Assembly (NCBI GenBank): GCA_045613985.1
Contig: JAZLCA010000011.1
Location: 1-41,855 of the forward strand
Source: SIG644 sp045613985
Lineage (GTDB): Bacteria; Bacillota; Clostridia; Oscillospirales; CAG-272
Direction of reading: 5' to 3'
DNA length: 41,855 nucleotides
Under the pieces are notes generated by a model. It worked only from the letters and a program-made list of their open reading frames with translations, was not told the origin of the DNA and ran no database searches. The translations under genes and the position numbers were made by a program. Positions 31,201 to 39,935 of the stretch are shown one piece after another; positions within the stretch are counted from its first letter, which is position 1; each line of letters opens with the position of its first letter.

Positions 31201-31907
31201 GCACGGACCGCACGGGCGGATTCCTTGGCCAAGGGTTCAACCTGCGCTTCGATCACGCTGAAAATGTCGCGGATGCGTGTCATGTTGTCCTCGGTGTGCG
31301 CCAGCTTGCGCTCCGCTTCATTCTTTTTGTGACGGTATTTTGCAATACCGGAAGCGTCCTCAAAAATAGCGCGGCGCTCCTCGCTCTTACGGGAGACCAT
31401 CTCGGCAATTCGGCCCTGACCGATAATAGAATAGCCGTCGCGGCCGATACCGGTATTCATAAACAGCTCGTAAATATCCTTCAAGCGGCAAGCGCGGCGA
31501 TTGATGAAATATTCGCTCTCACCGGCACGATAGTATCGGCGAGTAACGGTAACCTCGTCGTAGGGACAATCCAAGCGTTGCTGATCGTCGCTGTTGTCCA
31601 GCGTGACCGAAACCTCGGCATAGCCCATGGGCTTGCGGCTATCCGCACCGCCAAAGATAACGTCCTCCATTTTGGAGCCGCGCAGACTCTTGGAAGAGAT
31701 CTCGCCCAAAACCCAGCGCATCGCATCCGAAATATTGGATTTACCGCTTCCGTTGGGACCGACGATAACGGTAACACCGGCAGCATGCCCCTCGCCGGGA
31801 GCATTTTTGCCGTCCGGATTAACAAGGGCACCGCTGGCGTCAAACACCAGCTTTGTCTTGTCAGGAAAGGACTTAAAGCCCTGCATTTCCAATGATTTTA
31901 AGTACAA
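28218..31907 (-). CDS. smc: Chromosome segregation protein SMC
   Basis: The protein has 1,229 residues (the family is usually near 1,190). Walker A GPNGSGKS is at residues 50-57, about 18 later than usual owing to an insertion (about 24-43) in the first head strands. Two long coiled coils (about 165-500 and 660-1,000) flank a hinge at about 505-655 (FGPLSQLISVDDRYITAIETALGA). The C-terminal signature is LSGGEQSFIGVALFFAI, followed by Walker B FCILDEIEAALDE. It compacts and segregates chromosomes with ScpA/B. The start is TTG at 31907, after GGGAGG with a 9-nt gap; the next ATG would lose part of the first strand. It overlaps ftsY. Confidence 0.96.
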   Translation of the reverse strand: MYLKSLEMQGFKSFPDKTKLVFDASGALVNPDGKNAPGEGHAAGVTVIVGPNGSGKSNISDAMRWVLGEISSKSLRGSKMEDVIFGGADSRKPMGYAEVSVTLDNSDDQQRLDCPYDEVTVTRRYYRAGESEYFINRRACRLKDIYELFMNTGIGRDGYSIIGQGRIAEMVSRKSEERRAIFEDASGIAKYRHKKNEAERKLAHTEDNMTRIRDIFSVIEAQVEPLAKESARAVRAIELLENKKKADVSLWLYDTERLRRELDVAEENLKHSTFDLSCADEAVASMEEQNNRLFEQSQSNKVTSEELLTQIRRLTEENHVLDSDNRVKESKIGHTRELMAAAQGSIESTDRSMQLEIDGCAEHHQNIAALRDAAQLLTEEQSALTAEHKELGERIETLEENIATAQEDVLALESQATDVKVRLSVIENARETDDGKNDSMRSELDNYVKISAELDKQCASVRATIADYDDSLASLDEKTDEMQARLGTMREDHAAKQSEYRAATLRADSLSQRINTYRTMEEQFEGYAHSVRFVMKEYAAGRITDAHGAPCGTVFGPLSQLISVDDRYITAIETALGANLQNIVVDNEATAKAAMYALKRGEAGRATFFPLTSMRPSTETAEMKTAAGYEGYIGVADRLLHADEKFHNVLSSLLGRTVIFDNIDHATVMAKAIGYRVRVVTLDGQQINVGGSFTGGSVKQKGGVLSRAGEIKRMQTELDELKSNMEVQSKSLRLAAKEIEELEIEIDETDNQKGLTAVLRASEAAALEQVLAKRDANNTLMDKLRAEYEQIARMHARYEEELQTLRAEETALHHQIEEIRAARASMDEQRNELEDRRSDIDKRLTELYVRISANEKDSETEHMLIRSAEERIDTFSAQLQVLRDRLADYQAQIGELTEQIAANRQVLEAGQSRLDGLNARRKLVEEDGFVFEKKLNELNRKMREKMDEKEQIYRVHAKNENKLAQLRAEQDKLSGKLWEDYELTRADALALGYPAVTPENRMSMIAMQTECRNRLRGMGNVDLDAVEKYKEVKEKYDTMSEQIADLEKSRKELLDIISTLEKDMKTSFVECFNQINENFGRVFSELFGGGSAELSLTDPDNILESGIEIKAAPPGKIIKNLMQLSGGEQSFIGVALFFAILQANPTPFCILDEIEAALDEVNVERLAQYIKRYSSGTQFIMITHRRGTMAAATRLYGVTMPEHGISKVLALDVENISKKKGDDWDGIFG

Positions 31908-31912
31908 TGTCG

Positions 31913-31930
31913 TATACCTCCCATGGTATA
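31913..31930 (-). promoter_or_regulatory. Inverted repeat over the smc ribosome site
   Basis: TATACC and GGTATA are perfect 6-bp arms around ATGGGA in the transcript. The GGGAGG ribosome site is split between loop and stem, just before the TTG start. Confidence 0.4.
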
Positions 31931-31947
31931 TCTTAGTAAATGACCGC

Positions 31948-32961
31948 TCAATTCAATATTATCTGCGCACTCAAAAGAGCATCGCTCTCGAGCACGTCTA
32001 TACGTTCCAGTTGAAATTCACGGCACAGAGCAACCATGTTCTCTCTATGCTGTCCGATCGCTTGCGACGTTTTGCCGCGAGCCACCGTGAACCTCGGGCA
32101 TCTACCCGAATAATTTTTCAGTAATTCTCTCATTTTGCGATAAAACAACCGCGCATAGACAAGCTCTCCCATGGCAGGATGATAGGCTCCGCCAAGTGCC
32201 TGCTCTCCCGAAAATCCATCCGAGGCGCAAAGTCCAATTCGCAAAATATCAACGTTTCTCTCTTCGAAAATCGCCAGCACGTCGGCGCAACGGTCCACGG
32301 CCTCCCCTACGGACAGGGGCGCATAGCGTCCTTCTTCCATACGACAAGCCAGCGCCGTTCCCTTCAATACGACAGTAGGATAAATTCGGGCTGCACTCGC
32401 CCCCGCGTCACAAATCGCACGCGCCGTTGCCAGTTCTTTGGAAAGCGTCGATGCTGGGAGTCCAATCATCATTTGACCCACCAGCGGATATCCGCGAGCA
32501 ACAATACGTCGGCAAGCTTGCGCCGCTTGCTCGGCAGAGTGACCGCGACGGGTGGCAAGCAGCACCTCGTCGTCCATACTCTGCAATCCCAATTCGATGG
32601 CACAGACGGAATAATTACCGAGAACATCCAATACGTCCTCTTCGACCGCATCGGGGCGGGTAGAAAATCGGATACCGCTGACACATCCTCGGTCAACGTA
32701 ACTTTGTGCTACGTTCAACAGGCGCACCATAATACCTCGGTCAATCGCGGTAAAGGACCCGCCGAAATAGGCAATCTCCGCTTCCGTATCGGGCGGCAGG
32801 GTTGCCACCGCCGCCTCGATCTGGTCTCTCACTGCTCTTTCGTCAAAAGCGGTGCATCCCGATATGGTCTTCTGATCACAAAACACGCAACGGTGCGGAC
32901 ATCCCATATGGGGAATAAAAATCGGAATGTTCTTATGTTTTTTCTTGTTTTGCTTTTGCAT
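31948..32961 (-). CDS. Radical SAM protein (Elp3-like N-terminal part)
   Basis: The protein has 337 residues. The 4Fe-4S cysteines C21, C25 and C28 are in GCPHRCVFCDQ; AYFGGSFTAI is the glycine motif, then FSTRPDAVEEDVLDVL and AIELGLQSMDDEVL, all as in the Elp3-type radical SAM group. There is no acetyltransferase domain. The product and substrate are unknown. It is between rnc and smc, where clostridial genomes often have this gene, 3 nt after rnc. No T-run or promoter separates them. Confidence 0.88.
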   Translation of the reverse strand: MQKQNKKKHKNIPIFIPHMGCPHRCVFCDQKTISGCTAFDERAVRDQIEAAVATLPPDTEAEIAYFGGSFTAIDRGIMVRLLNVAQSYVDRGCVSGIRFSTRPDAVEEDVLDVLGNYSVCAIELGLQSMDDEVLLATRRGHSAEQAAQACRRIVARGYPLVGQMMIGLPASTLSKELATARAICDAGASAARIYPTVVLKGTALACRMEEGRYAPLSVGEAVDRCADVLAIFEERNVDILRIGLCASDGFSGEQALGGAYHPAMGELVYARLFYRKMRELLKNYSGRCPRFTVARGKTSQAIGQHRENMVALCREFQLERIDVLESDALLSAQIILN

Positions 32962-32964
32962 ACG

Positions 32965-33681
32965 TTACTGCTCGAAAATACCGAACAGCATCAGTGCGTC
33001 TGCTGCGGCAGCCTGCTCAGCCATACGCTTGGAGCGCCCCTCGCCCCGTCCGATGACGTTGCCGTTGAGCTTGGCCTCGACCGAGAAGGTCTTGCGGTGA
33101 TCGGGTCCCGATTCGGCCACCGTAACGTACTCCAGAAAATCGCCTTCGTTTTGCTGAACGAATTGCTGAAGTCTGGTTTTATTGTCCCCCTGGAAGCCGC
33201 CCGGCTTGAGCGTTTCCAATTCGGACTTGATAAAAGGCAACAAAAACTCACTGACACGCTCACGTCCCGCGTCCAGATACATAGAGGCAAGCAGTGCCTC
33301 AAATGCATCGGCCACGATCGAACGACATTCTCTGCCGTTGTTGCGGTCCTCGCCCTTACCCAGGCGCAGATAGCTGCCAAGCGAGATCTTTTCGGCGTAT
33401 TTAGCGAGTGCCCGCTCACAAACAACGTCGGCTCGCATACGAGTCAAATCTCCCTCAGGACAATCCTTGAAGTGAGCAAATAAGTAGTCGCTGGTAATGA
33501 TAGACAGAACCGAATCTCCCAAAAATTCCAGGCGCTCGTTGCACAACAGATGGTGGTTGGAAACGCCCATTTCATTGGAATAGGAGGAGTGCGTCAGCGC
33601 CCGCTCCAACAGTTCTTTATTTTGATAATGATAGCCAATGGCCCTCTCCAGCTCCTCAATGGGCAGCGGATAATTTGCCAT
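32965..33681 (-). CDS. rnc: Ribonuclease III
   Basis: The protein has 238 residues. The catalytic signature NERLEFLGDSVL is at 48-59, with a second acidic site in VADAFEALLASMYLD. The double-stranded RNA-binding domain (about 160-230) has KTRLQQFVQQ and GRGEGRSKRMAEQAAAADAL. It processes rRNA and mRNA. GGAGTGATCCCGT precedes the ATG. It lies 15 nt after plsX; acpP, often between these two, is absent. Confidence 0.96.
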   Translation of the reverse strand: MANYPLPIEELERAIGYHYQNKELLERALTHSSYSNEMGVSNHHLLCNERLEFLGDSVLSIITSDYLFAHFKDCPEGDLTRMRADVVCERALAKYAEKISLGSYLRLGKGEDRNNGRECRSIVADAFEALLASMYLDAGRERVSEFLLPFIKSELETLKPGGFQGDNKTRLQQFVQQNEGDFLEYVTVAESGPDHRKTFSVEAKLNGNVIGRGEGRSKRMAEQAAAADALMLFGIFEQ

Positions 33682-33696
33682 ACGGGATCACTCCTT

Positions 33697-34782
33697 TCAC
33701 TTCAAACGGGGATACGGAGAAGGCGTCAGCTCCTCGTCCTCTTCTTTCGCCGCCTTACGTTGAGCGGCCTTCTTTTGTTCAGCAACAGCGGCCATCGTCG
33801 CCGTTACATCAGCAATGGTCGTCGAGCCCGCGTAAGCGATGGCCTGACGAATGGCGTTCTTAAATGCCTTGGCATTGGAAGAACCGTGTGCCTTGATGAC
33901 CGGCTTGGACACACCCAGAATGGGAGCGCCGCCGATCTCGTTGGCATCAAAGCGTTGCTTCATCGCCATCATGGGCTTTTTGACCAAAGCACCGGACAGC
34001 TTGCCCTTCCAGCCGGTATTGTAGAAGATATTCTTGATCTCGGACATGAGCAGCTTGCCCATACCCTCAATGGTCTTGACCAAAATATTACCGGTAAATC
34101 CATCCGTTACCAAAACGTCGCAGACACCAAAGGGCAGCGAGCTTCCCTCCACGTTACCGACGAAGTTGATGTTTTCCATGGCGGACAGGCGAGCGTAAGC
34201 CTCCACCTGCAGAGGCGTTCCCTTGCAATCCTCGGTTCCGTTGTTCAAGAGGCCTACGCGGGGAGATTCCAAACCGTACAGCGTCTTTGCATAGGCGGAG
34301 CCAAGAATAGCAAACTGCTCCAGATTTTCTTCGGTTACTTCCACGTTTGCTCCCGTATCCATCAGCAAAACGGGATTCTGCAGGGGCAAAATGGTGGCAA
34401 TACCCGCACGCTGAACGTGACGGATTTTGCGCACGATCAGCATAGCACCCGTGAACAATGCTCCCGTGTTGCCCGTACTGACGAAAGCATCCCCCTGACC
34501 GTCTGCCAAAAGGCGCAGACCGGTAGACATGGAGGAATCTTTCTTAGCGCGCATAACACAAACGGGATCGTCCTCCATGGTGATCACCTGCTCGGTTGCC
34601 ACGATCTCAAAGGCAGAGATATCCGCACCCTGCTCCTCGGCAATGGAGCGAATCGCCTGCTCGTCACCGACCAGTGTGTATTCAATGCCCTGCTCCTTAT
34701 ATTCTTCGGCGGCCGCCAAAACGCCCAGCACCATTTCGCGGGGGGCGTTATCGCCGCCCATAACGTCAACGATAATTCTCAT
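33697..34782 (-). CDS. plsX: Phosphate acyltransferase PlsX
   Basis: The protein has 361 residues (typical about 330-345). It begins MRIIVDVMGGDNAP and has FVSTGNTGALFTGAM, LPLQNPVLLMDTGANVEV and VTDGFTGNILVKTIEG. It makes acyl phosphate from acyl-ACP, the same product as FakA/FakB, for PlsY. A Lys/Glu-rich tail of about 25 residues is extra. Start 34782 follows GAGGAAACCAAT; an upstream frame to 34926 lies in trmFO. It lies 25 nt after trmFO. Confidence 0.95.
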   Translation of the reverse strand: MRIIVDVMGGDNAPREMVLGVLAAAEEYKEQGIEYTLVGDEQAIRSIAEEQGADISAFEIVATEQVITMEDDPVCVMRAKKDSSMSTGLRLLADGQGDAFVSTGNTGALFTGAMLIVRKIRHVQRAGIATILPLQNPVLLMDTGANVEVTEENLEQFAILGSAYAKTLYGLESPRVGLLNNGTEDCKGTPLQVEAYARLSAMENINFVGNVEGSSLPFGVCDVLVTDGFTGNILVKTIEGMGKLLMSEIKNIFYNTGWKGKLSGALVKKPMMAMKQRFDANEIGGAPILGVSKPVIKAHGSSNAKAFKNAIRQAIAYAGSTTIADVTATMAAVAEQKKAAQRKAAKEEDEELTPSPYPRLK

Positions 34783-34807
34783 ATTGGTTTCCTCATTTCC
34801 AAAAAAT

Positions 34808-36151
34808 TCACACGTTACGGTAAGGCTCGATTGCTTCAAGAGCGCGGGCAGCATACCGTTCGTATTTCGCAATCTTACCGCCCTTGACACGCTCGCCAAG
34901 CGACGGAATAATACCAAAGTTAGCATTCATTGGAACAAAATGTCCTTTTCCCTGCACGCTTCCTTCGCTGACGTAGGCGGCCATCGCGCCCAACATCGTC
35001 TCACGGGGGAAGATTTGTCCATCACGTCCCAGTGCCATCATTGCCGCATTACGGCCTGCCACAAGTCCGGAACCAGCCGATTCAATGTAGCCTTCCACAC
35101 CCGTCATCTGTCCGGCAAAGAAAATACCTTTGCGGGATTTGAGCGCATAAGTAGCGTCCAAAAGTCCGGGCGAATTCAGATAGGTATTGCGATGCATGAC
35201 ACCGTAGCGCAAAAACTCAGCGTTCTCCAGACCCGGGATCATACGAAAGACTTTTCTTTGCTCGGGAAAGGTCAGGTGCGTCTGGAAACCAACCAGATTA
35301 TACATGGTTCCTTCCAGATTTTCGCGGCGCAGCTGAACAACGGCATAAGCTTCCTCGCCTACGCGAGGATCGACGAGTCCTACCGGCTTAAGGGGACCGT
35401 ACAAAAGAGTATCGTGGCCACGGCGAGCCATGACCTCAACCGGCATACATCCCTCAAACACCGTCAGATCTTTCTGCTGTTCTTTATCAAACTCTTTGAG
35501 CGCAGCTTCCTCAGCCGTGATCAGAGCCTGATAAAACTGCTCATACTGCTCGCGCGACATGGGGCAGTTGATGTAGTCCGCATCGCCCTTGTTGTAGCGC
35601 GATGCGAAGTAAGCAACGTCCATATTGATGGTCTCAGCATCCACGATCGGAGCCGCAGCATCAAAGAAATGCAATCCCTTGCAACCAAGCTCGCCGGCTA
35701 TGTAATCTGCCATGGCGTCCGAGGTCAGAGGTCCCGTTGCGATCACAGTGATCACTCCGTCTTCCACTTCACACATCTCGCGGTCAATGACCTCAATGAG
35801 AGGATGGTTGCGAATCTTGTCGGTAATATAATCCGAAAAAGCAGTGCGGTCAACGGCCAACGCTGAGCCTGCAGGCACGCGAGTGGACCGAGCGGCCTCC
35901 ATAATGAGCGAGCCGAGACGGCTCATCTCTTCCTTGAGCAATCCTACTGCGTTAGTCACGCTGTCCGAGCGCAAGGAGTTAGAGCAAACCAACTCAGCAA
36001 AGCCGGGCGCGTGGTGGGCAGGGGTATATTTGTGCGGCTTCATCTCGTACAGTCGGACAGCGACGCCAAGATTGGCCGCCTGCCATGCCGCCTCACATCC
36101 GGCAAGACCGGCACCGTAGACAGCAATCGTCGGACGGGATAATTCAGCCAT
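34808..36151 (-). CDS. trmFO: tRNA (uracil-54-C5)-methyltransferase TrmFO
   Basis: The protein has 447 residues. The FAD site is IAVYGAGLAGCEAAWQAAN (about 9-27), followed by LYEMKPHKYTPAHH and ELVCSNSLRSD. Later motifs are the FEGCMPVEVMARRG box and GQMTGVEGYIESA. It methylates U54 of tRNA with methylene-tetrahydrofolate. Its ATG overlaps the topA stop by one base (TAATG); GAGGAAGCGTA upstream serves as the ribosome site. Confidence 0.96.
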   Translation of the reverse strand: MAELSRPTIAVYGAGLAGCEAAWQAANLGVAVRLYEMKPHKYTPAHHAPGFAELVCSNSLRSDSVTNAVGLLKEEMSRLGSLIMEAARSTRVPAGSALAVDRTAFSDYITDKIRNHPLIEVIDREMCEVEDGVITVIATGPLTSDAMADYIAGELGCKGLHFFDAAAPIVDAETINMDVAYFASRYNKGDADYINCPMSREQYEQFYQALITAEEAALKEFDKEQQKDLTVFEGCMPVEVMARRGHDTLLYGPLKPVGLVDPRVGEEAYAVVQLRRENLEGTMYNLVGFQTHLTFPEQRKVFRMIPGLENAEFLRYGVMHRNTYLNSPGLLDATYALKSRKGIFFAGQMTGVEGYIESAGSGLVAGRNAAMMALGRDGQIFPRETMLGAMAAYVSEGSVQGKGHFVPMNANFGIIPSLGERVKGGKIAKYERYAARALEAIEPYRNV

Positions 36152-38496
36152 TACGCTTCCTCCCCGCCCTCGGCCGTTGCAGAAACAGTCTCGGGCGCTT
36201 TGCAGGAATAGCCGCAACCATCCTTGGCGCACACGAGCAAGTTCTTGCTCTTTTTGATAAACAGCATTCCGCCGCACTGGGGACAAGTCTCCTTGGTAGG
36301 CAGATCCCAAGAGGAGAAATCACAAGCGGGATAACCCGAACAACCGTAGAAGGTGCGGGTGCGACCGCGGCGTGTGATCAGGGGCTTGCCGCACTTGGGG
36401 CAATCCACACCGATCTCCTTGGTCTTTTGCTTGGTAAATTTACATTCAGGATAACGAGAGCAAGCATAGAAGCTACCGAATCGGCCGTTGCGCATGACCA
36501 TATCTGCGCCGCACAATTCGCACTTCATATCCAGCGCCACAGCACTTTCTTTGGCAGCCTGCGACTGTTTGTCCCCTTGCTCCGCATCACCGCTTTCTTG
36601 CGACTTAGCCGCATCCAGTGGCTTTGTATTCTTGCATTTGGGATAATTGGGACAAGCTGCAAATTTACCGAAACGGCCATTTTTAACGATCATGCGGCTG
36701 CCGCACTTCTCGCAAATATGCTCCGTTTCCTCCACAGGGACCTCCAGCGATTGCGCGCCCAGTGCCTCTTCCGCCTGTGCAAGCTCTTTTTCAAAGGGAC
36801 CCCAGAATTCATGCAAGACAGCATGCAGCGAACGAGTTCCGTTTTCAATATTATCCAAATCGTTTTCCATGTCGGCAGTAAAGCCGCTGTCTACGATATC
36901 GGGGAAATAATCCTTCATCATCTTGGTCGTGATCTCACCCAGTTGGGTAGGAACGAGCATTTTGCCCTCACGCGCCACGTAGTTGCGAGACAGAATCGTC
37001 GTGATGACCGTGGCGTAGGTAGAAGGACGGCCAATGCCCTTCTCTTCCATCAGACGAACCAGCGACGCCTCATTGTAACGGGCGGGCGGCTCAGTGTAAT
37101 GCTGTTGCGGTGCAACGTCCTGAGAATGCAGTACCATACCTTCACTCAAAACAGGAATACGGGCATCGCGCTCCTCCTGAACGTCAGAGTCGCGGCGATC
37201 TACGTGCTCCTCCACCGTTTCCTCATAGAGCGCCATATAACCGGGGAACGTAACTGTATAACCGCCGGCGCGGAAGATGTGCTGACCGCAGACAAAGTCA
37301 ACCTGAAGTGCCGACAAGGTAGCCGACTGCATTTGGCTGGACACGAATCTCTCCCAGATCAGCTTGTACAATTTATACTGATCGTTCGAAAGAGATTTGC
37401 GGATCATCTGAGGCTCCAGCTCTACTCTTGCGGGACGGATCGCCTCGTGCGCATCCTGAGCACCCGCTCTCGTTTTATACTGGCGGGGCGTTTCAGGCAT
37501 ATAGTCTGCGCCGTATTTGCTTTCGATCAGAGCGCGAGCTGCCGCCTGTGCTTCTGCGGAAATACGCTGGGAGTCGGTACGCATATAGGTAATGATACCC
37601 TGTACGCCACCGTTTTCGGAGCCGAGATTGATACCCTCGTACAGCTCCTGTGCCACACGCATGGTGCGCTGGGACTGGAAGCCCAGACGTCTGGAAGCCT
37701 CCTGCTGCAACGTAGACGTGGTAAAGGGCGGAGCCGGCATTTTCGATCTGGTCGAGGTCTTGACCGAACGAACAACAAATTCGCCTGTTTTGGCATCGCC
37801 GGCCACCTTCATAGCCTGCGCTTCATCAGTCAAGCGGACGCGCGTCTCACCGCCGTCCACTGCGTCGCCGCGATAATGGACGACAAAGCTCTTGCCATCC
37901 TCGGTGACAAGCGTCACATCTACCGTCCAGTACTCTTCGGGATTGAAGGCACGGATCTCTTCCTCACGCTCAACCAAAAGACGGGTAACGACCGACTGTA
38001 CACGTCCTGCGCTAAGACCGCTGCGGACGTTTTTCCAAAGCAGAGGGCTGATCTTATAACCGACGATACGGTCAAGAATACGGCGCGCCTGTTGTGCGTC
38101 GACCAGATTCATATCTACCTGACGGGGGGCTTTGATGCCTGCCTTGACGACCGTCTTGGTCAACTCATTGAAGGTAACGCGCAGCGTCTTCTCCACCGGA
38201 ATGCCCAAAGCCACCGACAGATGCCACGCAATTGCTTCACCTTCGCGGTCAGGGTCAGTTGCCAGGAAAACTTTGTTTGCGGCCTTGGCTTCCTTGCGAA
38301 TCTCACGAATGAGATCGCCCTTACCGCGAATATTGATATAGTGGGGATCGAAATCGTTTTCGATATCGACACCGAGCGAGCTTTTGGGAAGGTCGCGCAC
38401 GTGGCCGTTACAAGCAATGACCTTATAGCCTGAGCCAAGATGCGCCTTGACCGTGTGTACTTTAAAAGGGGACTCAAGAATTACGAGATTTGCCAT
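36151..38496 (-). CDS. topA: DNA topoisomerase I
   Basis: The protein has 781 residues. The Toprim domain starts LVILESPFKVHTVKAHLGSGY (the family usually has ESPAKAKTI) and has DPDREGEAIAWHL; the active tyrosine is in GIITYMRTDSQRIS (about residue 315). Four zinc-ribbon modules follow at about 590-770, each with paired CxxC groups (CEKCG, CELCG, CPKCG, CPQCG). It relaxes negative supercoils. AAAGGAATATATTTTC precedes the ATG. It lies 69 nt after dprA, part of the usual dprA-topA-trmFO order. Confidence 0.96.
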   Translation of the reverse strand: MANLVILESPFKVHTVKAHLGSGYKVIACNGHVRDLPKSSLGVDIENDFDPHYINIRGKGDLIREIRKEAKAANKVFLATDPDREGEAIAWHLSVALGIPVEKTLRVTFNELTKTVVKAGIKAPRQVDMNLVDAQQARRILDRIVGYKISPLLWKNVRSGLSAGRVQSVVTRLLVEREEEIRAFNPEEYWTVDVTLVTEDGKSFVVHYRGDAVDGGETRVRLTDEAQAMKVAGDAKTGEFVVRSVKTSTRSKMPAPPFTTSTLQQEASRRLGFQSQRTMRVAQELYEGINLGSENGGVQGIITYMRTDSQRISAEAQAAARALIESKYGADYMPETPRQYKTRAGAQDAHEAIRPARVELEPQMIRKSLSNDQYKLYKLIWERFVSSQMQSATLSALQVDFVCGQHIFRAGGYTVTFPGYMALYEETVEEHVDRRDSDVQEERDARIPVLSEGMVLHSQDVAPQQHYTEPPARYNEASLVRLMEEKGIGRPSTYATVITTILSRNYVAREGKMLVPTQLGEITTKMMKDYFPDIVDSGFTADMENDLDNIENGTRSLHAVLHEFWGPFEKELAQAEEALGAQSLEVPVEETEHICEKCGSRMIVKNGRFGKFAACPNYPKCKNTKPLDAAKSQESGDAEQGDKQSQAAKESAVALDMKCELCGADMVMRNGRFGSFYACSRYPECKFTKQKTKEIGVDCPKCGKPLITRRGRTRTFYGCSGYPACDFSSWDLPTKETCPQCGGMLFIKKSKNLLVCAKDGCGYSCKAPETVSATAEGGEEA

Positions 38497-38565
38497 GAAA
38501 ATATATTCCTTTCTCTCTGAACACCGTCCGAATAATCGAACGAAAAAACATCAAAATCAATTTAG

Positions 38566-39915
38566 TCACGCGCGGCAGTAAAGACCGCCGGGTAACGTTT
38601 GTATCAAGCCGCGGATCTCCAAAAGAGACAAGGCCGCAAGCAATTCTCCGGTGCTGTAGCCAAGCGACTGCAATCGGTCAAGCGACATGGGAGAATCCAT
38701 GGGAATGGCTTCAAACACACGGCGCTCGCGCTCGCCCAACGACTCCAGCGCCTTGGCCGAATGATCCGGCTGGCAAGGCTTGGGGGCCGCCGCTTCTTCC
38801 TTCGGAGAAATTGGCTTTTTGCGGGGCTCACGCTTTTTCTCTGCCGGATTTTGACGAGGCGGTGCCGGCTTGGCAGACGCCGCTGTCACTGACAGATCCT
38901 TGGCCGCGCTGACGCGCTCGTGACCGTCAACGGTACGGCTGAACACGCCCATGCGCGACAGCATATCGCCGTCGTAGTCCGAGCGCTTGCCGAGCGAAGC
39001 GGAAGCAGTTACACGTGTTGTGTGACGGTACAAAAGGCTGTACTGTCCTAAAATATCGTCGGCGCAAAGCACGACGCGGGCGCCGTCACGGATCAAGCGA
39101 TTAACACCGCCTGCATTGGGATCGCCAACGTTGGCAGGAACAGCAAACAGGTCGCGTCCCTGCGACAGCGCACGATCGGCCGTGATCAAAGCACCGCTTC
39201 CCTCCGGTCCCTCCACCACCAACGTACCTTGGCAAAGGCCGCTGATCAGACGGTTGCGGACGGGAAAATTACTACCGCGCGGCTCGGTCCCGGGAGCAAA
39301 TTCGCTCATGACCAGACCGCGTTGTTCTAAAATCTGCTTAAAGGATGCGTGTTCGGGCGGATAGGCTACGTCAATACCGTTGCCGAAAATAGCAACCGTC
39401 TGTCCGCCAGCGGCCAAAGCCGCACAGGAGGCAACGCTATCCACGCCCAGCGCCATGCCGCTGACGATGACAACGCCCGCGGCGGCTAATTCATACGCTA
39501 TTTTATACGCAATCCGACGGCCGTATTCGCTCATTTTGCGAGTACCAACCATAGCAATGCACAGCTTATTCTGAAAATCGGGTAGCGTGCCGCGATAGTA
39601 CAGGAGCAAGGGCGGATCGGTCAGACTACGGTAGCTGAGAGGATATCGTGCATCGTTGTAGCAAAGAATGGAGTAACCGTTGCGGCGGCAATAGCCGGCG
39701 ATCTCGTAGGCTTCGTCCAAATTCTTATCATTCAACGTCCGTCGCGTTCTTTCGTTGAGCTCGGGCATCGTTGCAGCGATCTCCTCGTCGTCCGCGTTAT
39801 AGATATCGTAAGGAGTTCCAAAGCGTTCAAGCAATGCCGGGTACAATTTACTTCCCGGGCCGATGCGGCGGGACAGCCAGATCCAAAATAAAACGTCTTG
39901 TTCCTTTTGTTGCAT
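38566..39915 (-). CDS. dprA: DNA-processing protein DprA
   Basis: The protein has 449 residues, longer than usual (about 290-380). A helical N-terminal domain (about 1-75) and Rossmann-like domain (about 90-290: MVGTRKMSEYGR, VSGMALGVDSVA, FPVRNRLISGL) are followed by a Lys/Pro/Glu-rich linker (about 345-395) and a winged-helix domain (about 395-449). DprA loads RecA on incoming single-stranded DNA in transformation. ATG 39915 follows GAGAGGAGTACTGGT; an upstream frame to 40041 lies in the methyltransferase gene. It lies 20 nt after that gene. Confidence 0.93.
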   Translation of the reverse strand: MQQKEQDVLFWIWLSRRIGPGSKLYPALLERFGTPYDIYNADDEEIAATMPELNERTRRTLNDKNLDEAYEIAGYCRRNGYSILCYNDARYPLSYRSLTDPPLLLYYRGTLPDFQNKLCIAMVGTRKMSEYGRRIAYKIAYELAAAGVVIVSGMALGVDSVASCAALAAGGQTVAIFGNGIDVAYPPEHASFKQILEQRGLVMSEFAPGTEPRGSNFPVRNRLISGLCQGTLVVEGPEGSGALITADRALSQGRDLFAVPANVGDPNAGGVNRLIRDGARVVLCADDILGQYSLLYRHTTRVTASASLGKRSDYDGDMLSRMGVFSRTVDGHERVSAAKDLSVTAASAKPAPPRQNPAEKKREPRKKPISPKEEAAAPKPCQPDHSAKALESLGERERRVFEAIPMDSPMSLDRLQSLGYSTGELLAALSLLEIRGLIQTLPGGLYCRA

Positions 39916-39935
39916 ACCAGTACTCCTCTCCTTCT

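Noticed and set aside
36085..38433. Long open plus-strand frame opposite topA
   Set aside because: TopA is unambiguous on the minus strand; the frame is a by-product of few TTA/CTA/TCA codons.
38497..38565. Promoter before topA (TTGATT...GATTAT)
   Set aside because: The -10 is poor; the 69-nt gap is compatible with read-through from dprA.
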